Assembly: GCA_937124525.1 (NCBI GenBank)
Contig: CAKZLA010000300.1
Location: 1-20,451, forward strand
DNA length: 20,451 bases
Source: an uncultured Desulfobacterium sp.
GTDB taxonomy: Bacteria > Desulfobacterota > Desulfobacteria > Desulfobacterales > Desulfobacteraceae
Reading direction: 5' to 3'
Shown here: piece by piece, positions 12,620 to 20,451 of the stretch
Layout of the letters: the number at the start of each line of letters is the position of its first letter
Position numbering within the stretch: position 1 is the first letter of the stretch
The notes under the pieces: generated by a model
Databases searched by the model: none
The model's input: only the letters and a program-made list of their open reading frames with translations
What the model was told of the DNA's origin: nothing
Translations under genes and position numbers: made by a program

Positions 12620-14257
12620 ATGATTAAAAGGTTCAGCATTTCTCCCGGGATACTGGCAGGGCTGATTCCCTTGGTGTTTTTATCCCTGTTCTATTTTTAT
12701 CCCCTGGCAGGCATTTTTTTTAAAAGTTTTTTCAGCCAGGGGGATTTTTCCCTGTCAAGTTCCGGGTACCTGCTTCAGTCAAAACGCATTGCTGGCATTG
12801 TCTGGTTCACCATATGGCAGGCCGGGATTTCCACACTGCTGACCCTGGTTATTGCCCTTCCGTGTGCCTATGTCATGGCAACTTTTAATTTTCCATGGAA
12901 AAAATTATTCATGACCCTGGCCACCATTCCCTTTGTATTGCCCACCATTGTGGTGGCTGCGGCCTTCCAGGCCCTGGCCGGAGAAAAGGGGCTTTTGTGT
13001 AATCTGGCAGCAGAGCAGTCCCTTACCATGATTTTTGTGGCCCACATCTTTTATAATTTTTCCGTGGTGCTTCGCATCACTGTGGGGTTCTGGTCCGCCA
13101 TCGGCCCCCAGATGAAGGAGGCTGCCGCCATGTTGGGGGCAACCCCTTTCCAGGTTTTTTTTAAGGTGACCCTGCCCCTTTTAAAGCCCGCCATTTTTGC
13201 GGCCTCTTTTCTGGTTTTTATTTTCTGTTTTTCAAGCTTTGGTGTCATTTTGATCCTGGGTGGACCTGGGTTTTCCACCATTGAGGTGGAAATTTATCGT
13301 CAGGCGGCCCACCTGTTTAACCTGCCCGTGGCTGCCATGCTCTCTTTGCTTCAAATAGTGATCACCTTTGCCATGATGTGGGTTTACACGGCCCTGCAAA
13401 AAAGGCTTGTCCAATTTTCTCCGGAAACCGAGGCCATGTCAGCCAGCATGCCAAAGGGTGGGGTGGAAAAATGCATGGTGTTGGGATGTGTGGGATTTAT
13501 TGTATGTTTTTCCCTATTTCCTATGCTGGCCCTGGTGATCAAGTCATTGTGGTATGAAGGAAGGGTGTCCCTTGTTTTTTATCAATCCCTTTTTTACAAT
13601 GTGTCGGGTTCCATTTTTTATGTGCCGCCCATGAGGGCCATGGGAAATTCACTGATGTTTGCCATGGCCACCCTGGGGATGGCCCTGGTGGTGGGAGGCT
13701 GCGCCGCCGTGGTTATCCATGGGGCAAAAGGGCGCTTTTCAAGCTTGCTTGATCCGCTGTTCATGCTGCCTTTGTCCACCTCCGCCGTTACCTTGGGATT
13801 TGGCATGATCATCACCCTGGATGCGCCGCCTTTGAATTTGCGGACTTCCCCCTTTTTGGTGCCGGTGGTACACACCCTGGTGGCCTTTCCCTTTGTGGTA
13901 CGATCCGTGCTGCCAGCCATCAGATCCATTCCCCAGGCATTGAGGGAAGCCGCAGGCATGTTAGGGGCATCACCTGGCAGGGTCTGGGTCCATGTGGATC
14001 TGCCCATCATAGGGCGGGCACTCACTGTTGGGGCCGTTTTTGCATTTACCATCAGCCTGGGAGAATTTGGTGCCACCCTGTTCACGGCCCGGCCCGAGTA
14101 TGCCACCATCCCCATGGCCATTTATGGTTTTCTGGGACAACCCGGGGCCACCAATTATGGACAGGCCATGGCAGTGTCTTCCCTCCTGATGTTAGTTACT
14201 ACTGCCGGTTTCATGGTCATAGAGAAGCTCAGACCCCAAGGTTATGAAGGATTTTAA
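12620..14257 (+). CDS. thiP: Thiamine ABC transporter permease, fused two-domain
   Basis: A 545-residue inner-membrane protein made of two BPD-type permease halves. Each half has about six membrane segments and an EAA loop that docks on the ATPase: EAAAMLGATPFQVFFKVTLPLL in the first half and EAAGMLGASPGRVWVHVDLPII in the second. This fused arrangement is that of ThiP and of iron transporters such as FbpB; context selects ThiP. Start at ATG 12620 is preferred because GGAGGG stands four bases before it. An in-frame ATG at 12566 has no ribosome-binding site and would add 18 non-hydrophobic residues. It lies 100 bases after thiB and 70 before thiQ, so one operon. Confidence 0.9.
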   Translation: MIKRFSISPGILAGLIPLVFLSLFYFYPLAGIFFKSFFSQGDFSLSSSGYLLQSKRIAGIVWFTIWQAGISTLLTLVIALPCAYVMATFNFPWKKLFMTLATIPFVLPTIVVAAAFQALAGEKGLLCNLAAEQSLTMIFVAHIFYNFSVVLRITVGFWSAIGPQMKEAAAMLGATPFQVFFKVTLPLLKPAIFAASFLVFIFCFSSFGVILILGGPGFSTIEVEIYRQAAHLFNLPVAAMLSLLQIVITFAMMWVYTALQKRLVQFSPETEAMSASMPKGGVEKCMVLGCVGFIVCFSLFPMLALVIKSLWYEGRVSLVFYQSLFYNVSGSIFYVPPMRAMGNSLMFAMATLGMALVVGGCAAVVIHGAKGRFSSLLDPLFMLPLSTSAVTLGFGMIITLDAPPLNLRTSPFLVPVVHTLVAFPFVVRSVLPAIRSIPQALREAAGMLGASPGRVWVHVDLPIIGRALTVGAVFAFTISLGEFGATLFTARPEYATIPMAIYGFLGQPGATNYGQAMAVSSLLMLVTTAGFMVIEKLRPQGYEGF

Positions 14258-14327
14258 CGTTAACACCTTGCCACCACCAATGTACCGGGGAACCAAAATG
14301 AAAATCCGGCCCGAAAGTTGAGATTTC

Positions 14328-15521
14328 ATGAAAGAGTTATCATTACAAAATATTTCAAGTCACATGGGGGGGGAGACAATCCTCCATTTGGTGAGCCTGT
14401 CCATGGATCGGGGAGAACGTCTTTGCCTGCTGGGACCCTCGGGGTGCGGGAAGACAAGCCTTCTTCGCATTGTGGCAGGGCTTGACACCTTCCATGGGGG
14501 AGAGGTGCTGTTCCGGGGCAAAAACATCAAGGATCTTTTCCCCCATGAACGAAATTTCGGCATGATGTTCCAGGATTTTGCCCTGTTCCCCCATAGAAAT
14601 GTATTCGAAAACATTGCCTTTGGTCTGGAGATGAAACAAAAATCCAAAAAAGAAATTAAACATCGGGTGGCAGAAATGCTGGAATTGGTGGGCTTGTCCA
14701 TCCATGGAAATCGGCGCATCACAGAGCTGTCCGGTGGGGAACGCCAGCGGGTGGCCCTGGCCAGAACCCTGGCGCCGAAACCAAAGCTGATCATGCTGGA
14801 TGAACCCCTGGCAGCCCTTGACCGACTGCTCCGGGAACGACTGCTGTCTGATCTTTGCACCATATTGGACAAAACCCGCATAACCACCATACTGGTCACC
14901 CATGACCAGCAGGAGGCCTTTGCCGTTGCCCATCGCATCTGCGTCATGAGCCAGGGCAGGGTGGAACAGATGGACCCTCCAGTGAGACTTTACAACCACC
15001 CAGAAAATCGCATTGTGGCGGATTTTCTCGGTTTTCAGAACATCGTTGAAAAGGGTATCTCTTTTACGGATGAAGGGCAAGTTCGCATTGCCCATGAAAA
15101 GGGCGTTGCTTATTTTACCATGCCCCCGGGGAACATGGGAAATAAAGGAAAGATCTCTCTTTTATTTTTGCCCGATGGGGGGACCATTGTTACGGCCAAC
15201 ACCCATAACAGGTCAGAAGAATATGAGCTTTTTGAAAGAGGCGATGGCGGATCAGGGGATTTTACTTCCCATGGAAAGGCCCAGAACACAGGACGAAAAG
15301 AGGTATTCACCCCAGGGGAAGATGGAGAAAAGAAAGAAAATAGAGTTTATGGTATTCTTGAAGAACTTTTTTTCCAGGGCAGCGTGGTTCGCATCCGGAT
15401 AAACACCTTGTTTGGGGTCCGATTTTCCTTTGATGTGCCAGCCCGGGGCAGATTGCCTGAAAGGGGAGAGCTCGTGGAAATTGCCATCGATCCTGAAAGT
15501 ATCCGGGTAATTCATGGGTAA
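14328..15521 (+). CDS. thiQ: Thiamine-type ABC transporter ATPase with long C-terminal domain
   Basis: A 397-residue cytoplasmic ATPase. Walker A GPSGCGKT (36-43), Q-loop FQDFALFPH (Gln82), signature LSGGERQ (134-140), Walker B LIMLDEP (Asp158, Glu159) and H-loop THD (His192) are all intact. After about 235 follows a C-terminal extension with a beta-rich TOBE-like character (ISLLFLPDGGTIV, later GSVVRIRINTLFGVRFSFDVP). It is interrupted by a charged, disordered-looking insert (about 290-340, RSEEYELFERGDGG onwards). Classical ThiQ is about 230 residues without this domain, so this is closer to PotA/FbpC architecture. The ribosome-binding site before ATG 14328 is weak. Operon position behind thiP and the riboswitch assign the role. 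Confidence 0.88.
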   Translation: MKELSLQNISSHMGGETILHLVSLSMDRGERLCLLGPSGCGKTSLLRIVAGLDTFHGGEVLFRGKNIKDLFPHERNFGMMFQDFALFPHRNVFENIAFGLEMKQKSKKEIKHRVAEMLELVGLSIHGNRRITELSGGERQRVALARTLAPKPKLIMLDEPLAALDRLLRERLLSDLCTILDKTRITTILVTHDQQEAFAVAHRICVMSQGRVEQMDPPVRLYNHPENRIVADFLGFQNIVEKGISFTDEGQVRIAHEKGVAYFTMPPGNMGNKGKISLLFLPDGGTIVTANTHNRSEEYELFERGDGGSGDFTSHGKAQNTGRKEVFTPGEDGEKKENRVYGILEELFFQGSVVRIRINTLFGVRFSFDVPARGRLPERGELVEIAIDPESIRVIHG

Positions 15522-15529
15522 AAACCGGG

Positions 15530-15577
15530 CAGTGCATGGTCAAAATCAGGTTGGAGCACATCACAGTGCATTGTCAA
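15530..15577 (+). repeat. Direct repeat CAGTGCATKGTCAA
   Basis: Two 14-base copies, 15530-15543 and 15564-15577, differ at one base (G/T) and are 34 bases apart, just after thiQ. Function is unknown; it may be chance or a protein-binding pair. Confidence 0.35.
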
Positions 15578-15631
15578 CTGCATCGTTCAACATCAGTGAT
15601 CCTGATATGAAGTGATGACAAAGCCCCAGCT

Positions 15632-15684
15632 AAAGTTAAAAACGCCATCCCCCATCTGGAAACAGAAGGATGGCATTTAACTTT
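15632..15684. terminator. Bidirectional terminator between convergent operons
   Basis: AAAGTTAAA (15632-15640) and GCCATCC (15644-15650) pair with GGATGGC (15668-15674) and TTTAACTTT (15676-15684). The stem is nearly continuous with AT-rich bases at its foot in both directions. It separates the thiamine operon from the minus-strand PspA cluster. Confidence 0.8.
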
Positions 15685-15720
15685 TAACCAAGAAGTCCCA
15701 TTCAAGATTATGAAGGCCCC

Positions 15721-16278
15721 TTAGATGTCAGTTTTTCCCGACGGAAGAATGTCGGAGAATTGATACTCCTCAACTTTTTTACCCAGACTCAGTTCAAAAT
15801 CCGTCTCCCCCCATTGTTCAATGGTGAGAAACCGGGTTCCATCGTCATCTTCGTAGCACCATTGGATCATTTCACGACCCTGTTCTGCTCCATCTGCATG
15901 GAAATGTCCCCCTCCGGTCTCTTCCAGGTAAAAAATTTCACCTTCAAAGGGCAGGGTGTCGGGTGGGTCCTCTCCGTTTTTAAGTTGTGTGATGATAGAC
16001 TGGTCCAGTTTTCGCAAAGGCACCTTGCGACTGAGGGACCAGAACATGTCATCATCATTTTCCATTTCCAGAAAAAAGGTATCATCATGGCATTGGAGCT
16101 GCCACTCATAAGTTATGTCATTATCTCCCCAGTCATAGGTGTTGGCCGCCAGCACCTCCCAGGTTTTCATGTCATAATCCAGGTAATACCCTTTTTTAAG
16201 GGTATCCAGGGTGAGACCGGACAGGGGGTCTGGTCCCTTGTTTGTCTTTTTTTGTTTAAAAAAATCCATTAAGCCCAT
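15721..16278 (-). CDS. DUF4178-like protein in PspA cluster
   Basis: A 185-residue soluble acidic protein. After a short charged N-terminus (MDFFKQKKTNKG) it shows a beta-rich pattern: LKKGYYLDYDMKTWEV, YEWQLQCHDDTFFLEMENDDD, FWSLSRKVPL, later QWGETDFEL. This resembles DUF4178 domains, which often lie next to PspA. No catalytic motif is evident. Start at ATG 16278 with GGAA-like sequence eight bases upstream; a second Met three codons on is possible. It is the last gene of the cluster, 15 bases after pspA, so cotranscribed. The domain call rests on pattern and neighbourhood and is moderate. Confidence 0.7.
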   Translation of the reverse strand: MGLMDFFKQKKTNKGPDPLSGLTLDTLKKGYYLDYDMKTWEVLAANTYDWGDNDITYEWQLQCHDDTFFLEMENDDDMFWSLSRKVPLRKLDQSIITQLKNGEDPPDTLPFEGEIFYLEETGGGHFHADGAEQGREMIQWCYEDDDGTRFLTIEQWGETDFELSLGKKVEEYQFSDILPSGKTDI

Positions 16279-16293
16279 GGTGAGTTCCAGGGA

Positions 16294-16998
16294 TCAGGAG
16301 ATCCCCATCCTTTTTTTAAGTTCAAGAAGATTTTCCGAGGCACTTGCGGTTTGTGCACCTCCCAGGGCCGCGTCAATCTCTGAGTCAATGGAGCCACCGG
16401 CGTCAGCGACTTCACCATATGCCTGGGCCAGGGACTCATCTTCTTCCACCCGGGCCTTCATCTTTTCCAGCATGCCAATGGTGGAAGAAGAATCAATGTT
16501 GGCCAGTTGGGCATTAATTTTTTTGGTGGAGGAGGCGGTTCTTGCCCGGGCTTTTAAGGTGATAAGATCATTCTCATAGGAGGTGATGGTGGATTTAAGT
16601 TTGTTCACCTTGGATTGAAGATCATTGCCCCTTGTTTCATGGGCTGTTGCTTCTTTCTCCAACCTCAGGGCATCTGCTGCATTTTCTTCTTTTCGATTTA
16701 GTGCTTCGGTGGCCAGGCGTTCTGCCTCGTCGGCTGGTATCTGATTGCTCTGCATTTTTTGGAGCAGCAGCATGGCTTTTCTTTCATAGTCAGCAGCCAG
16801 ATGTTTTTTCTTGTCAGCCTCTTTGCGGGTGCGGATGCCAATGCCTTTTACCTCAGCAAGGCCATGCATAGCAGCGGTGAGATCTTTTTTAAGATCCCGG
16901 ATGCCCTGCTCCGTCATTTTAATGGGGTCTTCCATCTTATCCACAAGTGAATGGGCGTTGGACTCACCTACTTTAAACAGTCTTTTAAAAAATGACAT
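16294..16998 (-). CDS. pspA: PspA/IM30 (Vipp1) family protein
   Basis: A 234-residue almost entirely helical protein that starts MSFFKRLFKVGESNAHSLVD. This is followed by the EDPIKMTEQGIRDLKKDL helix and long coiled coil (about 25-185), typical for PspA/IM30 membrane-remodelling proteins of the ESCRT-III superfamily. They bind the inner face of the stressed cytoplasmic membrane. A short C-terminal part ends in LELKKRMGIS. A strong AAGGAG-type ribosome-binding site precedes ATG 16998. There is no pspF, pspB or pspC nearby. Instead it stands with a K+ channel, a CesT/YbjN-like protein and a DUF4178-like protein, an arrangement different from the enterobacterial psp operon. Confidence 0.92.
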   Translation of the reverse strand: MSFFKRLFKVGESNAHSLVDKMEDPIKMTEQGIRDLKKDLTAAMHGLAEVKGIGIRTRKEADKKKHLAADYERKAMLLLQKMQSNQIPADEAERLATEALNRKEENAADALRLEKEATAHETRGNDLQSKVNKLKSTITSYENDLITLKARARTASSTKKINAQLANIDSSSTIGMLEKMKARVEEDESLAQAYGEVADAGGSIDSEIDAALGGAQTASASENLLELKKRMGIS

Positions 16999-17130
16999 TG
17001 TATATCTCCTTAATTATTCATTTGTTTGGATGGGATTGGTCGTAACATCGAGACCACTCTGGGGAGGGGGCAGGCGATTGCCGGATAAAAATATACCGGT
17101 ATGTGTAGGGTTTTTATTCATATTCCAGGC

Positions 17131-17173
17131 GGGTTTTTCCATGATTTAGCAGGTTCTATATATGGAAAAGCCC
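17131..17173. terminator. Twelve-base hairpin between CesT-like and pspA genes
   Basis: GGGTTTTTCCAT (17131-17142) pairs with ATGGAAAAGCCC (17162-17173), with one G-T pair and a 19-base loop. It lies in the 233-base gap downstream of the minus-strand CesT-like gene. No T-tract follows on the minus strand, so it may attenuate rather than end transcription, or protect the mRNA end. Confidence 0.5.
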
Positions 17174-17231
17174 AAGTCAGAAAACAGAATAAAAAGACAA
17201 GCCAGCGGATATATTCTTTGACAGAAATCGT

Positions 17232-17621
17232 TTAGACATATTCCAGAAGTTCAGCACCATATTCGGAAAGAGCCAGGGTCAGAGAGTGGATGGAGCCTTC
17301 CAGTTCGTTGCGGTCAAGATTTTCCAGCTGAAGGGTGTCCCGGAAAATGATGAATTGCTCATCTGAGTCCAGCACAAAGGCACCATGTACCAGTTCCCGA
17401 TTGAGCTGCAAAAGTCTTTTATAAAATATTTCCGTGGTGGCCGGCACCTTCATGATCACCTGTTCCAGAACCACAATGGGGGCCTCGCAGTCGATGACCA
17501 TGTTTTTAATACCGTTTTCTTCGTCTTCCACCACCACAAGTTCTTCTGCGGCGTCCTCTTTGATGATTGAGATGGACATCTCCTGCAAAAATTCTTTAAT
17601 AAGGCTGAATTTTTCTTCCAT
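17232..17621 (-). CDS. CesT/YbjN-like small protein
   Basis: 129 residues, acidic, cytoplasmic. The pattern of LLQLNRELVHGAFVLDSDEQFIIFRD, then LENLDRNELEGSIHSLTLALSEYGAELL, resembles the fold of type III secretion chaperones (CesT) and YbjN/DUF1790-type proteins. It could also be a DUF2170 (YjfI-like) protein, which accompanies PspA homologues elsewhere. ATG 17621 has AAGGAG close upstream. It follows the K+ channel gene by 48 bases. Its role is probably as an adaptor or chaperone in the PspA group, but no type III secretion genes are seen. Confidence 0.65.
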   Translation of the reverse strand: MEEKFSLIKEFLQEMSISIIKEDAAEELVVVEDEENGIKNMVIDCEAPIVVLEQVIMKVPATTEIFYKRLLQLNRELVHGAFVLDSDEQFIIFRDTLQLENLDRNELEGSIHSLTLALSEYGAELLEYV

Positions 17622-17669
17622 TGAGTTCTCCTTGTCCTTGTTTGATTAAAGTGGGGTCACCAATAATTT

Positions 17670-18698
17670 TCAGCTGATTTCCGGTCTATCCCATGAAATG
17701 ACCATTAAGAAATCATCTTCATTAAGGGGATGGTCGTTGTCAGGGTTGGCCGTCAATGTTTTTCCCGACACATCCTCAATGCCGATGCAGATGATATTGT
17801 GTTTTTCCTTGAGTTCACACATCACCTGGAAAAAAGATTTTCCAACAAGATAAGGCGGGCATTTTAGTTTGTAAAGGTCGTGGCCGTATCTATTGCTCAC
17901 CAGCTCACTGACCAGCCGGGTGATGCCATGATCAAGGGCCGCCTGGACCAGGAGATTGGTGGACAACTCCCCCACAACAATGATTTCATCGGCCCTGGCC
18001 AGCCGGCAATGTTCCATATTGGAAGGGTCCATGAGTTCAACACAGGTATAAAGATCCGGGCAATGGTTTTTGATACTCATGGTGGAAAGTATGGCTTTGG
18101 CATCCCGGGAATAGGTATCCAGGCTGTCATCGGACAATATAATGGCAGCCGATGCGGCATTGGCATTGGCTTTGTCAAGGGTTTCAGGTTCCACAAGGCC
18201 TTTGATAAATATCAGATGTTCCCCCTGTTCCAGGAGTTCATCCACATCGGCAATGACAACAATGGGTATGTTCCGGCACTTGGGGTCGGCCTTCATCTCT
18301 GAAATAATGGTTTTACCCCTGAAATTCCAGCCACAGATGATAAAATGATCCACGATATGGGTCTGCTTCATGCCTTGTCTCTCCAATAATCTGTTTTCAA
18401 TAAAAATACCGGCAATGGTGGCCGTTACAAGCCCCAGAAGACCAATGCCGCTGAGCATGACAACGGTGGCAACAATCCTGCCGCCCAGGGTTACCGGGGA
18501 GATATCACCATACCCCACGGTGGTCATGGTGACAATGGACCACCACATGGCATCGAAAAAGGTGAGATCTTTTTCAAGGTAGCACAAAAGGCCGCTTCCC
18601 CCCACAATGACAACCAGAACAAAAACAAGTGCCCGGTGCATATTGTGATGTCGCAGTAATCGAAAAAACTTTTTAAAGGCCATGACAAAATGCAACAT
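17670..18698 (-). CDS. Potassium channel with RCK (TrkA-N/TrkA-C) domains
   Basis: A 342-residue two-TM K+ channel of MthK type. TM1 is about 22-40, the pore helix and selectivity filter TVGYGD lie at 60-65, TM2 about 73-100, then the RCK N domain from about 115 (HFIICGWNFRGKTIISEMK, with the glycine motif modified to CGWNFRG) and a TrkA-C-like domain from about 255 (CPPYLVGKSFFQVM to the end). The start is ATG 18698, as AAGGAG lies 11 bases before it and TM1 follows; a longer open frame to 18890 has no domain content. It gates K+ flow in response to ligands or ions bound by RCK. It heads the minus-strand PspA cluster. Confidence 0.88.
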   Translation of the reverse strand: MLHFVMAFKKFFRLLRHHNMHRALVFVLVVIVGGSGLLCYLEKDLTFFDAMWWSIVTMTTVGYGDISPVTLGGRIVATVVMLSGIGLLGLVTATIAGIFIENRLLERQGMKQTHIVDHFIICGWNFRGKTIISEMKADPKCRNIPIVVIADVDELLEQGEHLIFIKGLVEPETLDKANANAASAAIILSDDSLDTYSRDAKAILSTMSIKNHCPDLYTCVELMDPSNMEHCRLARADEIIVVGELSTNLLVQAALDHGITRLVSELVSNRYGHDLYKLKCPPYLVGKSFFQVMCELKEKHNIICIGIEDVSGKTLTANPDNDHPLNEDDFLMVISWDRPEIS

Positions 18699-18829
18699 GG
18701 ATGGGAATTCTCCTTGAAAAGCAATGTACCCGGTGATAATATTTTGTGTTTGCGGTAATAATACCTTTTCCCCCAAGGGGATGTGTAAGCCTACCATGGC
18801 TTTAAATATTTTAAAATGAGTGTGTGCAA

Positions 18830-19249
18830 ATGGAACAGAAAAAAATAGATTTCTGGCAGGATCATTCCCTGGAATACCTTGAGATGGCATTGAAACATGA
18901 TTACCAGGAGCGGGTGACCCATGCCGATGGATATGGCAAACGCACCGGAGAGTGTGGAGATACCGTGGAGTTTTTTATCATGGCAACCAATGGAGAAATT
19001 ACGTCCATTTCCTATGATATTGATGGATGTGTCAATACCAATGCCTGTGCAAATGCCGTCATTGAACTGGCAAAGGGAAAACCCATGGAGGCCCTGTGGA
19101 ACATCACCCATGAAGATGTGGCCGCTTTTTTAAAAACACTTCCTTCCCATGAAGAGCATTGTGCCCAGTTGGCAGTGGGGGCCTTTTATCTTGCCTTGAG
19201 AGATCTTGAAAAGACACGGGAAATCACTCCGGGACACGCTGCCGGTTAG
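18830..19249 (+). CDS. IscU/NifU-type iron-sulfur cluster scaffold
   Basis: A 139-residue scaffold for Fe-S cluster assembly. The three ligand cysteines of the family are present: GECGDTVEFF (Cys42), DIDGCVNT (Cys67, with extra Cys73) and EEHCAQLAVGAFYLAL (Cys111). ATG 18830 was chosen; a GTG at 18824 in frame is also possible, and neither has a strong ribosome-binding site. It is divergent from the K+ channel and converges on the tungstate-type ATPase with three bases between stops. No IscS/NifS gene is in the window. Family function is certain, its target proteins are not. Confidence 0.85.
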   Translation: MEQKKIDFWQDHSLEYLEMALKHDYQERVTHADGYGKRTGECGDTVEFFIMATNGEITSISYDIDGCVNTNACANAVIELAKGKPMEALWNITHEDVAAFLKTLPSHEEHCAQLAVGAFYLALRDLEKTREITPGHAAG

Positions 19250-19252
19250 GCC

Positions 19253-20451
19253 TTAGATCCACTCGATGTCTTTCAGTGCATAGGTTAACATCACCCGGGA
19301 CCCGGGAAGCAATTTTGAATGGAGTACCGCTTCTGGGTTGACCCGGATGGTGAAGTTCATTTCACTGACCTTAATGGCCACAATAATATACCCATTATTT
19401 TTATCCCCCATGAGCCGCAGTACCTCCCCCCTGACTGTGTGATTGGTTTTTTGCTCCAGTTTACCAGGCATTTCCTGGATGGGTGGTTTTGCGGCCACGG
19501 TTTCCGGATGGTCTTTTTCCGGTTTTTCTTCCTTTGGGGAATATTCTTCGGCGGTGATTCGGATATGATCGGTTTTCAGCAGGGCAGAGGCGTTGGCATG
19601 GGGTGGGGCCGTTACCCGGAGTGTTTGTTCAGCCTCCGTGGTAGAGGAAGGGTAAAAAAAACCTTGACCATCCTGGACAAAGGGGCCTGGAATGATATTT
19701 TTAGAACCCGCCTGGAATATTTTGCCATGATACAATTGAAATAGGCTGTCGCAGGCGCCCTGGAGCCATTCGTGGTCATGGCTGGCAATGACAATGGTGG
19801 TTCCCCAGGTTTTTCTGGCGTAAAGGGCCGCCCGTCGAATCAGTGCGGCACTGTTTACATCCACACTGGCCGTGGGTTCATCCAGCAGCAATACCTGGGG
19901 TTTTAAAATCAGACGGGCTGCCATGGCCACCCGTTGTGCCTCACCTCCGGAGAGTTCATAATCCATTCGGTGGGCAAATTCCTCAAATGTCAGCCCCACC
20001 CGTGCCATGACCTCCCTGACCTGTTTGCAGACCTCTGGATCTTTTCGACCATGGGCCTTTCCCCTGATTTTCAGTCCATGGGTGATGTTGTCCTGCACGG
20101 ACCGTTTTAGCAGATAAGGGGTCTGGGTCAACAGAGTAATGTTAAAACGTACCTTTGGGGAGAAGGGGGCTTCAACCTTTCCATTAAAAAAAAGGCTGCC
20201 TTTCACAGGTGGGGAGACAAAGGCCAGGAGTTTTAGCAAGGTGCTTTTACCACTGCCGCTTCTGCCTACAATCGCTACTTTTTGCTGTGCTTTAAGGGTA
20301 AAGCTGATATTAGCTAAAGCACTGTGCTCTTGGTATTTATAGCCAATGTTATTAAGCGCCAAAGTTGTATTGTTTTTATCAAACTGCATCTCAACTAACT
20401 CAGCGCTATTAGCTTCTTGCGCTGTGACTTTATCTTCCAGTGTAAATAGTC
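19253..20451 (-). CDS. tupC: Tungstate/molybdate-type ABC ATPase, 5' part replaced by exporter ATPase sequence (chimera)
   Basis: The body (from about residue 50 counted from ATG 20389) fits a TupC-like ATPase: KLLAFVSPPVKGSLFFNG, LLTQTPYLLKRSVQDNITHGL with Gln89, LSGGEAQRVAMAARL, LLLDEP (Asp170, Glu171), His204, then a linker and a C-terminal TOBE/MOP-like oxyanion-binding domain (about 318-378). The first ~50 residues (ALNNIGYKYQEHSALANISF, then VAIVGRSGSGKST) and the open frame continuing past the ATG to the window edge (LFTLEDKVTAQEA) read instead like the end of the membrane domain and start of the nucleotide domain of a CydC/MsbA-type exporter. DNA also changes from AT-rich to the local style near 20230. 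The ATG at 20389 is thus probably internal. Partner permease and binding-protein genes are not in the window. Confidence 0.75.
   Translation of the reverse strand, partial: LFTLEDKVTAQEANSAELVEMQFDKNNTTLALNNIGYKYQEHSALANISFTLKAQQKVAIVGRSGSGKSTLLKLLAFVSPPVKGSLFFNGKVEAPFSPKVRFNITLLTQTPYLLKRSVQDNITHGLKIRGKAHGRKDPEVCKQVREVMARVGLTFEEFAHRMDYELSGGEAQRVAMAARLILKPQVLLLDEPTASVDVNSAALIRRAALYARKTWGTTIVIASHDHEWLQGACDSLFQLYHGKIFQAGSKNIIPGPFVQDGQGFFYPSSTTEAEQTLRVTAPPHANASALLKTDHIRITAEEYSPKEEKPEKDHPETVAAKPPIQEMPGKLEQKTNHTVRGEVLRLMGDKNNGYIIVAIKVSEMNFTIRVNPEAVLHSKLLPGSRVMLTYALKDIEWI
20215..20260. other. Chimeric junction at Walker A
   Basis: The change from exporter-type to tungstate-type ATPase occurs within or just after GSGKSTLLKLL. 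This is a stretch conserved in all ABC ATPases, where homologous or microhomology joining of two templates is easy. Confidence 0.5.

Noticed and set aside
14355..15095. Minus-strand open frame of 246 codons opposite thiQ
   Set aside because: No ribosome-binding site or domain; the plus frame has all ABC motifs.
18699..18890. Longer N-terminus of the K+ channel
   Set aside because: The extra 64 codons run into the start of the divergent scaffold gene and have no domain; AAGGAG supports ATG 18698.

Overview
The window looks like a mid-GC, strictly anaerobic deltaproteobacterial (Desulfobacterota, Desulfobacteraceae-like) chromosome segment of about 20 kb. Pointers to this are the propionyl-CoA-synthetase-type ligase, the NtrC-type sigma54 regulator with its sensor kinase, a tungstate-type ABC ATPase, a small NifU/IscU scaffold and the codon use of most genes. 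The organism assignment is inference, as no rRNA or marker gene is present. Both ends look foreign to the middle. The first ~200 bases are an AT-rich fragment of a Gfo/Idh/MocA oxidoreductase running into a P-type ATPase that has lost its start. The last ~220 bases encode the N-terminal part of an exporter-type (CydC/MsbA-like) ABC ATPase fused at Walker A to the body of a tungstate-type ABC ATPase. These are either rearrangements or, more simply, chimeric joins in assembly or amplification.

Layout. 1-2217: oxidoreductase fragment, then a P1B-like ATPase without the usual CPC motif. 2218-3199: AT-rich gene-free spacer. 3200-5104: acyl-CoA (propionate) ligase with a large palindromic terminator. 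5351-5899: YkgJ-like cysteine-cluster protein, convergent with a minus-strand operon (9453 down to 5889) of a secreted glycine-rich protein, a membrane histidine kinase and a sigma54-dependent response regulator. 9750-10088: a second secreted Gly-rich protein built of GPGD repeats, with a possible sigma54 promoter and upstream dyads. 10089-10650: structured non-coding DNA. 10651-10965: small helical protein of unknown function with a good sigma70 promoter. 11034-15521: divergent thiamine-uptake operon thiB-thiP-thiQ headed by a TPP riboswitch with a transcription-terminator expression platform. 15632-15684: bidirectional terminator. 15721-18698 (minus): a membrane-stress type cluster of K+ channel/RCK protein, CesT/YbjN-like protein, PspA/IM30 and a DUF4178-like protein. 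18830-19249: IscU/NifU-type scaffold. 19253-20451 (minus): the chimeric tungstate-type ATPase.

How the genes work together. The riboswitch shuts off thiamine import when TPP is plentiful. The kinase-regulator pair is translationally coupled to a secreted Gly-rich protein and may control it and the neighbouring GPGD protein through sigma54 promoters, a hypothesis based on candidate sites only. The PspA group probably serves envelope integrity and ion homeostasis. The most novel-looking unit is the Gly-rich protein/two-component locus (8.8-10.3 kb). The most important caution is the suspected chimeric nature of both window ends.
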